A DNA stretch of 64,000 nucleotides, from assembly GCA_016212855.1 (NCBI GenBank), contig JACRDP010000007.1, positions 1 to 64,000 on the forward strand. The letters run 5' to 3'. Below the pieces are notes generated by a model. That model did not search any database, was not told where the DNA came from, and was given only the letters and a program-made list of their open reading frames with translations. The translations under genes and the position numbers were made by a program. Positions 51,359 through 59,973 of the stretch are shown one piece after another. How positions within the stretch are numbered: position 1 is the stretch's first letter; every line of letters starts with the position of its first letter. This DNA comes from Elusimicrobiota bacterium. GTDB taxonomy: Bacteria > Elusimicrobiota > Elusimicrobia > UBA1565 > UBA9628.

Positions 51359-53792
51359 GGGCGTCGGCGATCAGCGCGAGCTCGCTCTCGAGCTCGTCGA
51401 GCTCTTCGGACGCGGCCTTGCCGGCCTGCTCCAGACGCGCGCACAGCAGCGGCAGGCGCCGGGCCCCGAGGGAGACGCTGGCGCCGGAGAGGGTGTGAGC
51501 GGCGCGCTTGAACGACTCGCCGTCGGGGTCATCGCGCATGACTTTCAATAGTCGGCGCGCATCCTGCAGGTATTCTTTTTTCCAGCGCGGCGCGGACGCG
51601 CCGACGAGCGCGGAGGCGCCGCGCAGGATGTCAGGGTCCACCGGAGCCGTCCAGTGCGCCAGCGCGGCGGCGACGTCGTCGAGCCGCACCGGCTTAGACA
51701 GGTAGTCGTCCATTCCCGCCGCGAGGCATTTCTCGCGGTCGTCCTTGAGAGCGTAGGCCGTCATCGCGACGACCGGCGTGCGCGCGCCGAGACCCTCGCG
51801 GCGGCGGAGCTCGATGGTCGCGGCGTAGCCGTCCAGGCCGGGCATCGAGCAGTCCATGAAGACGAGGTCGTACGAGAAGCGCGAGAGCGCCTCGAGCGCG
51901 AGCGCCCCGTCCGCCGCGGAGTCGGCGGCGACTCCGAGGTGCGCGAGCATCTCGATGGCGATGTTCCGGTTGGCGTCGTTGTCCTCGACGACGAGAACGC
52001 GCAGGCGCGAAAATTCGGCGGCCGTCGCCGGGCGCCGCTCGTCCGCGCGCGGCGCGCCGTCCTCCGAGAGCGGCACGCGGAACCAAAAGCGCGAGCCGGA
52101 GCCGGGCGCGCTCTCGAGCCCGATTTCGCCCCCCATCATCTCAATAAGCCGTCGGCTGATGGCCAGGCCGAGGCCCGTCCCGCCGTAGCGCCGCGTCGTC
52201 GACGCGTCGGCCTGGGTGAAGGGCTTAAAGAGCTTGCCGTGAACCTTCGGCTCGATCCCGATGCCGGTGTCGGTCACCGCCACCGCGAGCGTGAGCGGTC
52301 CGGGTCCGCCCTCGGCGCGTGCCTCGAGCCGGACCTCGCCGCGCTCCGTGAACTTCAGGGCGTTGCCGAGCAGGTTGGACACCACCTGGCGCAGGCGCAG
52401 GGGGTCGGCGTGGAGGAACTCCGGGATCGAGTCGTCGAGCGTCACCTTCAGCGCGAGGCCTTTGGCTTCGGCCTGGCCGCCGAAGAGCTCCGCCGTTTCG
52501 CGCAGCAGGCGGCGGCAGTCCGTGGGCAGCGGCTCGAGCGTCATGCGGCCGGCCTCGATCTTGGACAGGTCGAGGAGCTGGTCGATGATCGTGGTGAGGG
52601 TGTCGACCGCCCTGTGCGCGACCTTGGCCCGCGAGCCATGCGGCTCCGGCAGGGGCTCGACGCTCATCAGCTCGCACATGCCGTGGATGGCGTTGAGCGG
52701 CGTGCGCATCTCGTGGCTGATGTTGGCCAGGAACTCGGATTTCGCGCGATCGGAGTCCTGCGCCGCGTCGCGGGCCACGCGCAGCTCCTCGCTGAGCCGG
52801 CGGTTCTCGGTGATGTCCTCGGCCAGGCCCGCGACGCGGAACACGGCCCCGTTTTCGTCGCGTACCGGGAAGGCGCGGTCGCGGATCCAGCGCGTCTCGC
52901 CGTCCGGGCGGAGGATGCGGTAGGTCTCGTCGTAGTCGCCGCGCGCCTGCTTCGTCTTCGCCGCGTCGAGCACGCGGTCGTGGTCCTCGGGGTGCAGGGC
53001 CTCGAGCCAGGTCATCGGCGAGTCGTAGAGGCTGCGGCACGTGCGCCCCCAGACGAGCTCGTAGCCGGGGCTGACGTAGATGATCGTCTTCTTCTCGACG
53101 TCGGAGAGCCAGATGACCTCGCGAATGTTCTCGGCGACCTGGCGGAAGCGCTGCTCGCTTTCGCGCAGAGCTTCCTCCATGTTCTTGCGCTCGTGAATGT
53201 CGGTGTGCGAGCCGGACATGCGCAGGACCTTCCCGTCCGCGCCCCGCAGCACCGCTCCGCGGGCGAGGATCCAACGGTAGGAGCCGTCTTTGTGGCGCAG
53301 GCGGTGTTCCAGTTCGTAGACGGGTATGCGGCCGTCGTGGTAGTCGCCGACTTTTTCGCGCGCGCGGGGAAGGTCGTCGGGGTGGATCAGCTTTTCCCAG
53401 GCGGTGAAGTCGTTGGGGATCTTATCGTCCGCGTAGCCGAGCATGGATTTGTAGCGCGGCGAGAAGTAAACCTTGTTCGTGACGACGTCCCAGTCCCACA
53501 GCCCGTCCTGGGAGCCGCCCACGGCGAGGACGAAGCGTTCGTGGCTGAGGCGCATGTCCTCGGCCACGCGCTCGCGCTCGTTCTCCGTGCGCCGGAGCTG
53601 GGCGCCGGCCAGGAGCACGAAGACCGACACCAGAAGGGCCTGGGAGACGCTCGCGACGACGGCCACGGTCACCAGGCTCGCCAGGCCCGCGCGCAGGACG
53701 AGCACGCAGACCACGGTGATGCTCAGGGGCGCCAGCACGACGACGGGGAGCAGCCGGACGAGGAGAAGCCTGTTCGCGTTCGGGGCGGCCAT
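51351..53792 (-). CDS. Hybrid sensor histidine kinase (PAS-PAS-HisKA-HATPase-REC-Hpt)
   Basis: An 813-residue protein. Two N-terminal membrane helices ([40 protein letters not shown]) leave almost no periplasmic loop. Two PAS domains follow ([20 protein letters not shown] with [23 protein letters not shown] with PAC), then HisKA ([12 protein letters not shown]), HATPase ([30 protein letters not shown]), REC ([31 protein letters not shown]) and a C-terminal Hpt ([16 protein letters not shown]). This is an ArcB/BarA-like full phosphorelay. A TAGAAT box lies 6 nt before the ATG, and the promoter region is shared with the divergent Lys-rich protein gene. Confidence 0.95.
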   Translation of the reverse strand: MAAPNANRLLLVRLLPVVVLAPLSITVVCVLVLRAGLASLVTVAVVASVSQALLVSVFVLLAGAQLRRTENERERVAEDMRLSHERFVLAVGGSQDGLWDWDVVTNKVYFSPRYKSMLGYADDKIPNDFTAWEKLIHPDDLPRAREKVGDYHDGRIPVYELEHRLRHKDGSYRWILARGAVLRGADGKVLRMSGSHTDIHERKNMEEALRESEQRFRQVAENIREVIWLSDVEKKTIIYVSPGYELVWGRTCRSLYDSPMTWLEALHPEDHDRVLDAAKTKQARGDYDETYRILRPDGETRWIRDRAFPVRDENGAVFRVAGLAEDITENRRLSEELRVARDAAQDSDRAKSEFLANISHEMRTPLNAIHGMCELMSVEPLPEPHGSRAKVAHRAVDTLTTIIDQLLDLSKIEAGRMTLEPLPTDCRRLLRETAELFGGQAEAKGLALKVTLDDSIPEFLHADPLRLRQVVSNLLGNALKFTERGEVRLEARAEGGPGPLTLAVAVTDTGIGIEPKVHGKLFKPFTQADASTTRRYGGTGLGLAISRRLIEMMGGEIGLESAPGSGSRFWFRVPLSEDGAPRADERRPATAAEFSRLRVLVVEDNDANRNIAIEMLAHLGVAADSAADGALALEALSRFSYDLVFMDCSMPGLDGYAATIELRRREGLGARTPVVAMTAYALKDDREKCLAAGMDDYLSKPVRLDDVAAALAHWTAPVDPDILRGASALVGASAPRWKKEYLQDARRLLKVMRDDPDGESFKRAAHTLSGASVSLGARRLPLLCARLEQAGKAASEELDELESELALIADALK

Positions 53793-53795
53793 GGG

Positions 53796-53824
53796 TTGAT
53801 TCTACCAACTCAGGGGGCTATACT
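53796..53824 (+). promoter_or_regulatory. Divergent promoter region, with leaderless starts on both sides
   Basis: Plus strand: TTGATT (53796-53801), a 17-bp spacer, TATACT (53819-53824), then 6 nt to the ATG at 53831. Minus strand: TAGAAT (53799-53804), then 6 nt to the ATG at 53792. The plus -35 and the minus -10 overlap, so the two promoters should exclude each other. Confidence 0.7.
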
Positions 53825-53830
53825 AAGTCC

Positions 53831-54196
53831 ATGATCTTGAGACGATTCGTCCTCGCCCTGCTGACCCTCTCCTTCGCCGTCCCCGCCGCCCTCGTCCGCG
53901 CCCAGACGGAAATCGCGAGCGACGAGGACAAGCCCGCGCCCAAGACCAAGAAAAAGACTCCCGCCAAGAAGAAGGGCTTCGATTACGAGCGCTCCAAGTA
54001 CAAGTCGAAGGAGCCGTCGCAGACGACGAACTACAAGTTCAACGAGAAGGGCGAGCCGATCAGCGGCGAGAAGAAGAAGGCGCCCGCCAAGAAGAAGAAG
54101 CGCTCCGAGCCTCCTGAGGAGGATCCGCTCAAGCCCGAGGGCTGCGGCTCCGAAGACAACTGCGCCGAGAAGAAGTCCGAGGCCGACGCGCTCTAG
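53831..54196 (+). CDS. Lysine-rich exported protein
   Basis: A 121-residue protein with a signal peptide (FVLALLTLSFAVPAALVRAQ). The mature part is low-complexity and highly charged (KPAPKTKKKTPAKKKGFDYE, KKKAPAKKKKRSEPPEEDP), with a Cys pair near the end (GCGSEDNC). It is probably disordered, perhaps binding LPS, DNA or wall polymers. The promoter with a good -35/-10 gives a leaderless start. Its TAG stop is read from the same CTAG palindrome as the stop of the convergent kinase gene. Confidence 0.7.
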   Translation: MILRRFVLALLTLSFAVPAALVRAQTEIASDEDKPAPKTKKKTPAKKKGFDYERSKYKSKEPSQTTNYKFNEKGEPISGEKKKAPAKKKKRSEPPEEDPLKPEGCGSEDNCAEKKSEADAL

Positions 54197-55749
54197 GCGG
54201 ACGTGCCGTTCGGAAGGCGCGCGACGAAACGCGCGCCTTTTCCGGGCTCGCTCTCCGCGCGGATAGTCCCGCGGTGGGCGTCGACGATTCCCTTGCAGAT
54301 GGCCAGGCCGAGGCCCGTTCCCGGCGTCTTGCGCGTGATCGCGTCGCCCGCCCGGTAGAACTTCTCGAATAGGCGGGGCAGGTCGGCCTTCGCGATGCCG
54401 GGTCCTTCGTCGGCGACGCTGAGCTCGAGATTCGTCCCGGCCCTGATTGCTGATAGAGCCACGCGCCCGCCCTCGGGCGTGTACTTGAGCGCGTTGCCCA
54501 CGAGGTTTACGAACAGGCGATAGAGCTGCTCTTCGTCGCCGTGAATGGTCTCGGCGCCAGGCGAGATGGAGAGGACAAAGCGCGGCTTGGACTTGTGCTC
54601 CTTGAAAAGCCGCTCGACGCGGTCGAACAGCGCGGCGGTCTTCACCGTGACGAGGTTCGTCTCGATCCCGCCGCTTTCGATGCGCGCGATGTCGAGGAAG
54701 TCGTTGACCATGTGGCCGAGCCGGGTCGCTTCGTCGAGAATGATCTGGAGGTAGTGCCCGCGCTTGCTCGTGTCGAGCTCGTCGCCGAAGTCGCGTAAGG
54801 TCTCTGCGAAGCCGCGGATGGCGGTCAGCGGCGTGCGCAGCTCGTGGCTGACGAGCGCGGTGAACTCGGACTTCATGCGCTCGATCTGCTTGCGCTTGGT
54901 GATGTCCCGGTAGGAGCGCACGATCGCGAAAGCCTCGCCGGAGTCGTCTTTGAGCAAGGTGAACGTGCCTTCGATCGCGACCAAAGACCCGTCCTTGCGC
55001 ACGCGCTCGGTTTCGACTCCGTTCTTGAACCCCTTGGCGTGAACTTCGGCGATCACGTCGCGGATCTGCTCGACGCGCTCCGGCGGCACCAGGAACGCGC
55101 CGTGGCGTCCGAGGACCTCGTCGAGGCGCCATTGTAGGAGGTCTTCCGCGCCGGCGTTCCAGGTGAGGATCTTCTCGTGGAGATCGGTCACGAAGATCGC
55201 GTCCGCGGACTGATCGACGATCGCGGCGGAGATCTTCTGATGCTGGAGCGTCTGCTGGATCATACGCGCGTTGCGCAGATGCCGCGCGATCTCGACGAGC
55301 CCGCCCTCGCGCTCCGAATCCAAGGGCTCGGCCTTGACCCGGCCGAAGACGACGCCTCCGGTGACGATCGCGACCTCCGCGGTCAGGCGCAGCAGCGGCG
55401 CGGCCTCCCAGGACCGCAAGCCGTCCGTGGCCGTGACGATTTTGCGTTCGCCGAGGGCGCGCGTCAAAAGTTCGCGCTCCGTGGCGTGGGACGGCTCTCC
55501 GGCGAGGCGCTTGTCGGCGTGGCGATAGAAGGACACGGGCCGGCCGAGCTCGTCGGCGAAAAAGACCTCGACGGATTGGGCGCCCATCAGCGCCATCGCC
55601 GCGTGGCAGGCCTCGGGCAGGGCCGCGGCGAAGGGCTTGTCGCCGAACAAGGCGACGGACATCCGGTTGAGAAGCACCAGGCGCTGGTAGCGCTGGGTCA
55701 TCAAATCCCGAGGGAGAACGGCGGGATCGGCTTGCGGGGAATCGCCCAT
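54193..55749 (-). CDS. Soluble sensor histidine kinase (GAF-like, PAS, HisKA, HATPase)
   Basis: A 518-residue kinase without membrane helices. N-terminal residues 30-170 look like a GAF domain (AALPEACHAAMALMGAQSVE, FADELGRPVSFYRHAD). A PAS domain follows (IVDQSADAIFVTDLHEKILT with PAC region GTFTLLKDDSGEAFAIVRSY), then HisKA (TALVSHELRTPLTAIRGFAE) and HATPase ([44 protein letters not shown]). This is the common PhoR/ResE-like core. No response regulator is adjacent. TAGAAT lies 8 nt before the start; the divergent gene at 55784 shares this gap. Confidence 0.93.
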   Translation of the reverse strand: MGDSPQADPAVLPRDLMTQRYQRLVLLNRMSVALFGDKPFAAALPEACHAAMALMGAQSVEVFFADELGRPVSFYRHADKRLAGEPSHATERELLTRALGERKIVTATDGLRSWEAAPLLRLTAEVAIVTGGVVFGRVKAEPLDSEREGGLVEIARHLRNARMIQQTLQHQKISAAIVDQSADAIFVTDLHEKILTWNAGAEDLLQWRLDEVLGRHGAFLVPPERVEQIRDVIAEVHAKGFKNGVETERVRKDGSLVAIEGTFTLLKDDSGEAFAIVRSYRDITKRKQIERMKSEFTALVSHELRTPLTAIRGFAETLRDFGDELDTSKRGHYLQIILDEATRLGHMVNDFLDIARIESGGIETNLVTVKTAALFDRVERLFKEHKSKPRFVLSISPGAETIHGDEEQLYRLFVNLVGNALKYTPEGGRVALSAIRAGTNLELSVADEGPGIAKADLPRLFEKFYRAGDAITRKTPGTGLGLAICKGIVDAHRGTIRAESEPGKGARFVARLPNGTSA

Positions 55750-55757
55750 GGTCGGCT

Positions 55758-55763
55758 ATTCTA
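55758..55763 (-). promoter_or_regulatory. -10 box, 8 nt before the kinase start at 55749
   Basis: TAGAAT on the minus strand. The same AT-rich block holds TATATT (55762-55767) on the plus strand, a candidate -10 for the divergent small membrane protein at 55784. Confidence 0.45.
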
Positions 55764-55783
55764 TATTATGATGGGCGCAGCGC

Positions 55784-55984
55784 ATGACGCACGACCACCT
55801 TCGCCGTCTTCTGCTTTTCGTCGCGATCCTGTCGTTACCGGCGCTGCTGATCAAGGGCGCGACGCCGGGACGGCTGATCCTGTTCGGCGTCGCCGGGCTG
55901 GGCTGGTACGGGCTGTCCCGCTATAAGGCCCACTCCCTCGACCGCGACCGCTTCATGGGCGGCAAACTCGGACGCGACCTTTAA
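55784..55984 (+). CDS. Small membrane protein of unknown function
   Basis: A 66-residue protein with two hydrophobic stretches (LLLFVAILSLPALLIKG and LILFGVAGLGWYGLSRY) and a basic/acidic C-terminus ending in GGKLGRDL. No family is recognised. It is divergent from the sensor kinase gene, and its stop abuts (0 bp gap) the end of the convergent gene at 55985. Short length and lack of homologues known to me keep confidence moderate. Confidence 0.55.
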   Translation: MTHDHLRRLLLFVAILSLPALLIKGATPGRLILFGVAGLGWYGLSRYKAHSLDRDRFMGGKLGRDL

Positions 55985-56809
55985 TTACTGGAAGAACAAC
56001 AGCTCGACGCCGAACTTGTACTCGGCGTCGTCGACCGGGACGAACTTCTCCCCGATGATCTTCTTGCCCTGCTCGACGAGGAAGGCCTTGCGTTTCTCGA
56101 GCCGCAGGGCCAGATCCTCCCGCGTCTTCGCGATCAGGCCCACGTAGCCGAGTTCGGGGCCCACGTAGACGAGCAGCCCATGCTCGCCGTTCTGAGCGAC
56201 GCGCACGCCCGAGGCCGCGATCAGCCCCGCGTCGATGTCGTCGCCGGGCTTGAGCACGCGCAGCAGGGTCTCGTGCGCGGGCGCGTTCTCGGCCTTGGCG
56301 AGATAGAGGATCGAGTAGGTCGGCAGGAGGAACTCGAGGTTTAAGACCCGCACGGAGACCGGCGTCAGGCCGGCGATCACGAGCTCGGTCCGGATCTTCG
56401 CCATGTTCGCGCGCAGACCGGCGTCGTCCTTCGGGGGGAACTGCCGGGGCTCGGCCATGAAGGCCCGGATCACGCGCCCGTCGGACGTGTGGTAAGGCAG
56501 GCGGAACATGCCGTCCTTCAAGACGGGAGTTCCGGGCTGCACGCCCGCGTTGCGCAGAATCTCGGACCAGTACGCGGTCGCCTCGGCGAACTGCTCGGGG
56601 GTGTCGGCGTAGCCGTACAGCGTGTCCTTGCCCGCCTGGATGTGCATGTGGCTCTTGTCGATGACGTCGGCGGGACGCGAGGGGGGGGCGGCCGGCGCCG
56701 GAACCTCGACGGCCAGCTGGGCCGGGACGACGAAATTGAACGCGGGCAGGAGCTCGGCGGAGGCGGCGAGCGGCGACAGCAGGAGCGCGGCGAGAGAGAG
56801 TGTCTTCAT
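55985..56809 (-). CDS. Exported protein of unknown function
   Basis: A 274-residue protein with a signal peptide (MKTLSLAALLLSPLAASAEL), a Pro/Ala linker and a mixed alpha/beta mature part (TPEQFAEATAYWSEILRNAG, RVLNLEFLLPTYSILYLAKA, LLVYVGPELGYVGLIAKTRE). There are no cysteines and no enzyme motif I recognise. It is a single-gene unit with TAGAAT 6 nt before the ATG, divergent from the ferritin-like gene. Confidence 0.65.
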   Translation of the reverse strand: MKTLSLAALLLSPLAASAELLPAFNFVVPAQLAVEVPAPAAPPSRPADVIDKSHMHIQAGKDTLYGYADTPEQFAEATAYWSEILRNAGVQPGTPVLKDGMFRLPYHTSDGRVIRAFMAEPRQFPPKDDAGLRANMAKIRTELVIAGLTPVSVRVLNLEFLLPTYSILYLAKAENAPAHETLLRVLKPGDDIDAGLIAASGVRVAQNGEHGLLVYVGPELGYVGLIAKTREDLALRLEKRKAFLVEQGKKIIGEKFVPVDDAEYKFGVELLFFQ

Positions 56810-56815
56810 GGCGCG

Positions 56816-56821
56816 ATTCTA
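56816..56821 (-). promoter_or_regulatory. -10 box, 6 nt before the start at 56809
   Basis: TAGAAT on the minus strand, then CGCGCC and ATG. No clear -35. Confidence 0.5.
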
Positions 56822-56880
56822 TCACAACGCGGCGCGGCGCTTGTTGAGAAACCGCGCCGGATCGAGGTCTTTTATTGGGG

Positions 56881-56886
56881 TATCAT
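56881..56886 (+). promoter_or_regulatory. -10 box, 6 nt before the start at 56893
   Basis: TATCAT, then GGAGGC and ATG. The GGAGG is too close to the ATG to act as a Shine-Dalgarno, so the -10 reading is preferred. Confidence 0.45.
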
Positions 56887-56892
56887 GGAGGC

Positions 56893-57393
56893 ATGGACTG
56901 GTCTCCCTTCGTCGTCTGCCCTCCCGAGGAACGTGCGCCGTCCGCGCGCGGCATGGGCGGCCCCGACGGCCTCGGCGACCGCCTGCGCACCGCGGCCTTC
57001 GCGGAGCGCCAGGCGTTCGCGGCGTTCATGTGGGCGGCGGAGAATATCCCCGACGCCTCGAACGAGCTGCGCGACGTCTGGCGCCGCATCGGGCTCGAAG
57101 AGAAGAAGCATCTCGACATGCTCCTGGGCCGTATGAAAGAACTCTCTGTTGAGGTCGCCGCGCGGCCTGTCTCCGACCGCCTTTGGCGCGGCTTGAGTTC
57201 CTGCGTGACCGTGGCAGAATTCTCCGCGCTGATGCGCGAGGCGGAGGCTCGCGGGCAGGCCGCGGAAGAGACCTTCCGACGCGCCCTCGCCGACCGCGAC
57301 CCAGTCACGGCGGCCATTTTCGGCTCGATCGCCGACGACGAGGCTGAACACCTCGCCTTGGCCGACCGGTTGTCGGTCCACCGCGCACCTTAA
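56893..57393 (+). CDS. Ferritin-like diiron protein
   Basis: A 166-residue helical protein with the spaced Glu/His pattern of a ferritin-like four-helix bundle: AFAERQAFAAFMWAAENI (helix 1 Glu), LEEKKHLDMLLGRM (E-x-x-H on helix 2), MREAEARGQAAEETFRRALA (helix 3) and DDEAEHLALADRL (E-x-x-H on helix 4). Such proteins handle iron or reactive oxygen or act as oxidases. It resembles rubrerythrin/DUF455-type bundles but lacks a rubredoxin domain. The start rests on the -10 box 6 nt upstream; a TTG start 6 codons earlier is possible. An AT-rich palindrome follows the gene. Confidence 0.7.
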   Translation: MDWSPFVVCPPEERAPSARGMGGPDGLGDRLRTAAFAERQAFAAFMWAAENIPDASNELRDVWRRIGLEEKKHLDMLLGRMKELSVEVAARPVSDRLWRGLSSCVTVAEFSALMREAEARGQAAEETFRRALADRDPVTAAIFGSIADDEAEHLALADRLSVHRAP

Positions 57394-57428
57394 CGCGCAC
57401 GGTCCTTCGTTTTAAATAAAAAAATATA

Positions 57429-57484
57429 TATTTTATATGCCTTATTCACTTTCGGCGCCGAAAGTGAATAAGGCATATAAAATA
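57429..57484. repeat. 56-bp perfect AT-rich palindrome
   Basis: The left arm (57429-57456) and right arm (57457-57484) are exact reverse complements over 28 bp with no spacer; the centre is CTTTCGGC/GCCGAAAG. Pairing continues beyond with a few mismatches. The 57410-57500 block is strongly AT-rich against a GC-rich background. As RNA it would make a 26-bp stem with a tetraloop and an AU-rich tail, so it could end the ferritin-like gene's transcript. It could also be a mobile-element remnant or binding site. Confidence 0.85.
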
Positions 57485-57571
57485 AATATAATTTTTATGA
57501 AAACGTGGGATATTCGTCGGTCCTAGCAGAGGCTGGGTCCTCCGGCCCGTGCGTCAGGCCTCATTTCGGCA

Positions 57572-57577
57572 TAAACT
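57572..57577 (+). promoter_or_regulatory. -10 box, 6 nt before the start at 57584
   Basis: TAAACT, then GATGCT and ATG. No clear -35. Confidence 0.35.
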
Positions 57578-57583
57578 GATGCT

Positions 57584-58777
57584 ATGAGGCGTCTCGCCGC
57601 CGTCCTTTTCCCCCTCGCTTTCGCCACCTTAGCTCCCGCCGCGGTCGTCGAGCGCGTGTCTCCGGTCGTCGACGTCGCCATCGGCTCCCCGTTACCGGTC
57701 CTTTCGCCCGCCGTCGCTCCCTCGTTGTCCGCGAGCTTCGCGCCCGCGCTCCTGCCCTCGCTGCCTTCTCCTGCTCTCTCTCTTAAACCCGTCGCGACGC
57801 CCGTCGCCGTCGTCGCCGCCCTCCCGCTCACCGCTTCCGCCGCCCTGCCTCGCGAGCGCGGCCCGCCGACCGCGCGCGATGCGGAGTACGGCGCGGCCGT
57901 CGCGCACGGCGTCGCGGCGAAGGCTCAGGATTGGGGCGTACCCTCCGCCGAGATTCTCGAGAATCACGATGCGATCTTGGTCGGCGAGAGCCATCACAGC
58001 CTCGCCTCGGTCGGCGAACTCGCGAAGGCTCTGCCCGGCCTCGCCGCGGCGGGCGTGAAGGTCCTGGGCATCGAGGGCCTCAAGCGCCCGAGCCAGGACG
58101 CCGTGGACGCCTATCTCGCGCGCCGCGCCGCTTTGCCGCCGGAGGTTCTCGCCTTCTCGCCTCGCCGCCGCGCGGCGTTCGAGGGGCTGTTCGAAGCCGC
58201 GCGCGAAGCGGGCGTACGCATCATCGCTCTCGGCGTGCCCCTCGATGCGTGGGCGAAGCAGACGGCCGAGCTCGCCGCGGCCAAGACCGGCGACCCGATG
58301 GAGAGCTTCCTCGCGGCTCCGGGCGAGCAGCTGTACCGCGCGCAAACGAGCTACGAGCCCGGCTACAACGAGGCCGTCGCCGAGGTTTACGTCGCTCGCC
58401 GCAACGCGAGCATGGCCGCCTTCCTCGTCGAATCGATGGTCCGCGGAGCGAAGGCCGTCGTGCTCGTGGGCCAAAATCACGTGGAGGGCGCCGACGACAT
58501 TCCCTCCTCTTTGATGCGCGCGCCGGGAAATTGGGGCAGCATGGGCCGGGAGCTCGCCCGTTGGGGCCTCAAGGCTTTTTCGCTGACGCTCACCGGCGGC
58601 CTGTACGTCGACGCGGACGGAGCGGCCGACGACCGCGCCGCGCGCCCGGCGGCCTACGCGGCGGCCGCGAAGGCCGCGCCGGACGGCGGACGCGCCTTTA
58701 AACGGTCAGGGCCCGACAAAGGTCTATATCATGCCGGCGGCACCGTGCCCTCCGGGTCTTTCCGCGCGCGCCGATAA
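57584..58777 (+). CDS. Exported ChaN/TraB-like protein
   Basis: A 397-residue protein with a signal peptide (MRRLAAVLFPLAFATLAPAA), about 70 residues of Ala/Pro/Ser low-complexity sequence, then a domain with the ChaN/TraB-Tiki superfamily pattern: AILVGESHHSLASVGELAKA, then GVKVLGIEGLKRP, then VYVARRNASMAAFLVESMV and VVLVGQNHVEG. The first G-E-x-H plus downstream Glu, the R-N-x-x-M segment and the final G-x-N-H are the conserved metal/active-site features of that group, which includes haem-binding lipoproteins and membrane-associated metalloproteases. Which activity it has is open. Confidence 0.7.
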   Translation: MRRLAAVLFPLAFATLAPAAVVERVSPVVDVAIGSPLPVLSPAVAPSLSASFAPALLPSLPSPALSLKPVATPVAVVAALPLTASAALPRERGPPTARDAEYGAAVAHGVAAKAQDWGVPSAEILENHDAILVGESHHSLASVGELAKALPGLAAAGVKVLGIEGLKRPSQDAVDAYLARRAALPPEVLAFSPRRRAAFEGLFEAAREAGVRIIALGVPLDAWAKQTAELAAAKTGDPMESFLAAPGEQLYRAQTSYEPGYNEAVAEVYVARRNASMAAFLVESMVRGAKAVVLVGQNHVEGADDIPSSLMRAPGNWGSMGRELARWGLKAFSLTLTGGLYVDADGAADDRAARPAAYAAAAKAAPDGGRAFKRSGPDKGLYHAGGTVPSGSFRARR

Positions 58778-58782
58778 TTCGC

Positions 58783-58788
58783 TATCCT
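58783..58788 (+). promoter_or_regulatory. -10 box, 6 nt before the pta start
   Basis: TATCCT, then CGGCGC and ATG. The same hexamer, with CGG as the first three spacer bases, occurs before the gene at 59974. Confidence 0.45.
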
Positions 58789-58794
58789 CGGCGC

Positions 58795-59820
58795 ATGACC
58801 ACCTTGACCAAGAACCGCGACATCGTCGGCGACATCCGGCGCAAGGCCGCCGCGCTGAAAAAGCGCATCGTGCTTCCGGAGGGGGACGAGAAGCGCACGC
58901 TCAAAGCCGCGGCTATATTAAAAGTAAATGGTCTATGTGTACCGGTTCTGGTGGGAAATGCCGATTCCGTCAAGAAAAATGCCGTTGCCAACGGCGTTGA
59001 CCTTGCCGGCATCGAGGTCGTGGATCCTTCGACCGATGCCAAAACTCAGGAGTATGTTTCCCAATACTACGAGTTGCGTAAACACAAAGGCATCTCCGAG
59101 GACGACGCGAAGAAATCGGTGCTTGACCCGATGGTGTTCGCGGTCATGATGCTCCACAACGACCGCGTCGACGGCTTCCTGTCGGGCGCCGACCACGCGA
59201 CCGCCGACACCGTGCGCCCCGCGCTTCACATCATCAAGCCCGCGCCCGGCGTGCGTACGATCTCCTCCTTCTTCATCATGATCTTCCCCAAGCCCGAGTT
59301 GGGCGACGACGGCGTGCTCATCATGGGCGACTGCGCGATCAACATCGACCCGGTGCCCGTGAAGCTCGCCGCGATCGGCATCTCCTCGGCGCGCATGGCG
59401 AAGGTCCTGTGCGGCATCGAGCCGCGCATCGCCTTCCTATCCTTCTCCACGAACGGCTCGACCGAGCACGAGCTCGTCAACGCGGTCAAAGAAGCCGTCC
59501 GCGTCGCGAAAGAGAAGGCGCCCGATCTCGCCATCGACGGCGAGATGCAGGCCGACGCCGCGCTCGTCCCCGAGATCGGCCAGAAGAAATTCCCCGGTTC
59601 CAAAGTCGCCGGCCGCGCCAACGTCCTGGTCTTCCCCGATCTCCAGAGCGGGAACATCGGCTACAAATTGGTGCAAAGGCTGACGGGAGCTGAAGCGCTC
59701 GGTCCGATCATGCAGGGCTTCGCCAAGCCCGTCAACGACCTCTCCCGCGGCGCTTCCGTCGACGACATCGTCAACATGGCCTGCGTGACCGCTCTTCAGT
59801 CCGACCCGTCATTGCGCTAG
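58795..59820 (+). CDS. pta: Phosphate acetyltransferase
   Basis: A 341-residue enzyme of the compact PTA_PTB type, interconverting acetyl-CoA plus phosphate and acetyl phosphate plus CoA. Family segments include RIVLPEGDEKRTLKAAAIL, VDGFLSGADHATADTVRPAL, GVRTISSFFIM, DCAINIDPVPVKLAAIGISS, ARMAKVLCGIEPRIAFLSFS, DGEMQADAALVPEIGQKKFP and the C-terminal GASVDDIVNMACVTALQ. No N-terminal regulatory domain is present. Together with a Hyf-type hydrogenase a little downstream it suggests fermentation with acetate and ATP formation. The acetate kinase gene is not in view. Codons in about 58905-59075 are markedly less GC-rich than the rest of the gene. Confidence 0.95.
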   Translation: MTTLTKNRDIVGDIRRKAAALKKRIVLPEGDEKRTLKAAAILKVNGLCVPVLVGNADSVKKNAVANGVDLAGIEVVDPSTDAKTQEYVSQYYELRKHKGISEDDAKKSVLDPMVFAVMMLHNDRVDGFLSGADHATADTVRPALHIIKPAPGVRTISSFFIMIFPKPELGDDGVLIMGDCAINIDPVPVKLAAIGISSARMAKVLCGIEPRIAFLSFSTNGSTEHELVNAVKEAVRVAKEKAPDLAIDGEMQADAALVPEIGQKKFPGSKVAGRANVLVFPDLQSGNIGYKLVQRLTGAEALGPIMQGFAKPVNDLSRGASVDDIVNMACVTALQSDPSLR

Positions 59821-59900
59821 AACTGCCGTTTGCTGTGTTCGAGGCCGGCGCGGGAGACGATTTTATCTCAAGATAAACGCGGGTGAGAAAAGTTCCATCA

Positions 59901-59919
59901 ACCTGCCAAAGTGGCAGGT
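59901..59919. promoter_or_regulatory. 19-bp inverted repeat upstream of the promoter at 59939
   Basis: ACCTGCCA, AAG, TGGCAGGT: perfect 8-bp arms ending 19 bp before a -35 box. On the plus strand an A-run rather than a T-run follows, so an operator fits better than a terminator for pta. A second small inverted repeat, TTTATCT-CA-AGATAAA, lies at 59862-59877. Confidence 0.45.
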
Positions 59920-59938
59920 AAAAAATGAGGCGAGCCCC

Positions 59939-59967
59939 TTGTAATTTCGCGACTCACGGGCTATCCT
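59939..59967 (+). promoter_or_regulatory. Promoter of the gene at 59974
   Basis: TTGTAA (59939-59944), a 17-bp spacer and TATCCT (59962-59967), then exactly 6 nt to the ATG. It is among the best examples of the leaderless layout. Confidence 0.7.
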
Positions 59968-59973
59968 CGGAAC

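Noticed and set aside
53831-54196. Lys/Ala/Pro-rich protein as a histone H1-like DNA-binding protein
   Set aside because: A clear signal peptide precedes the basic region, so the mature protein should leave the cytoplasm.
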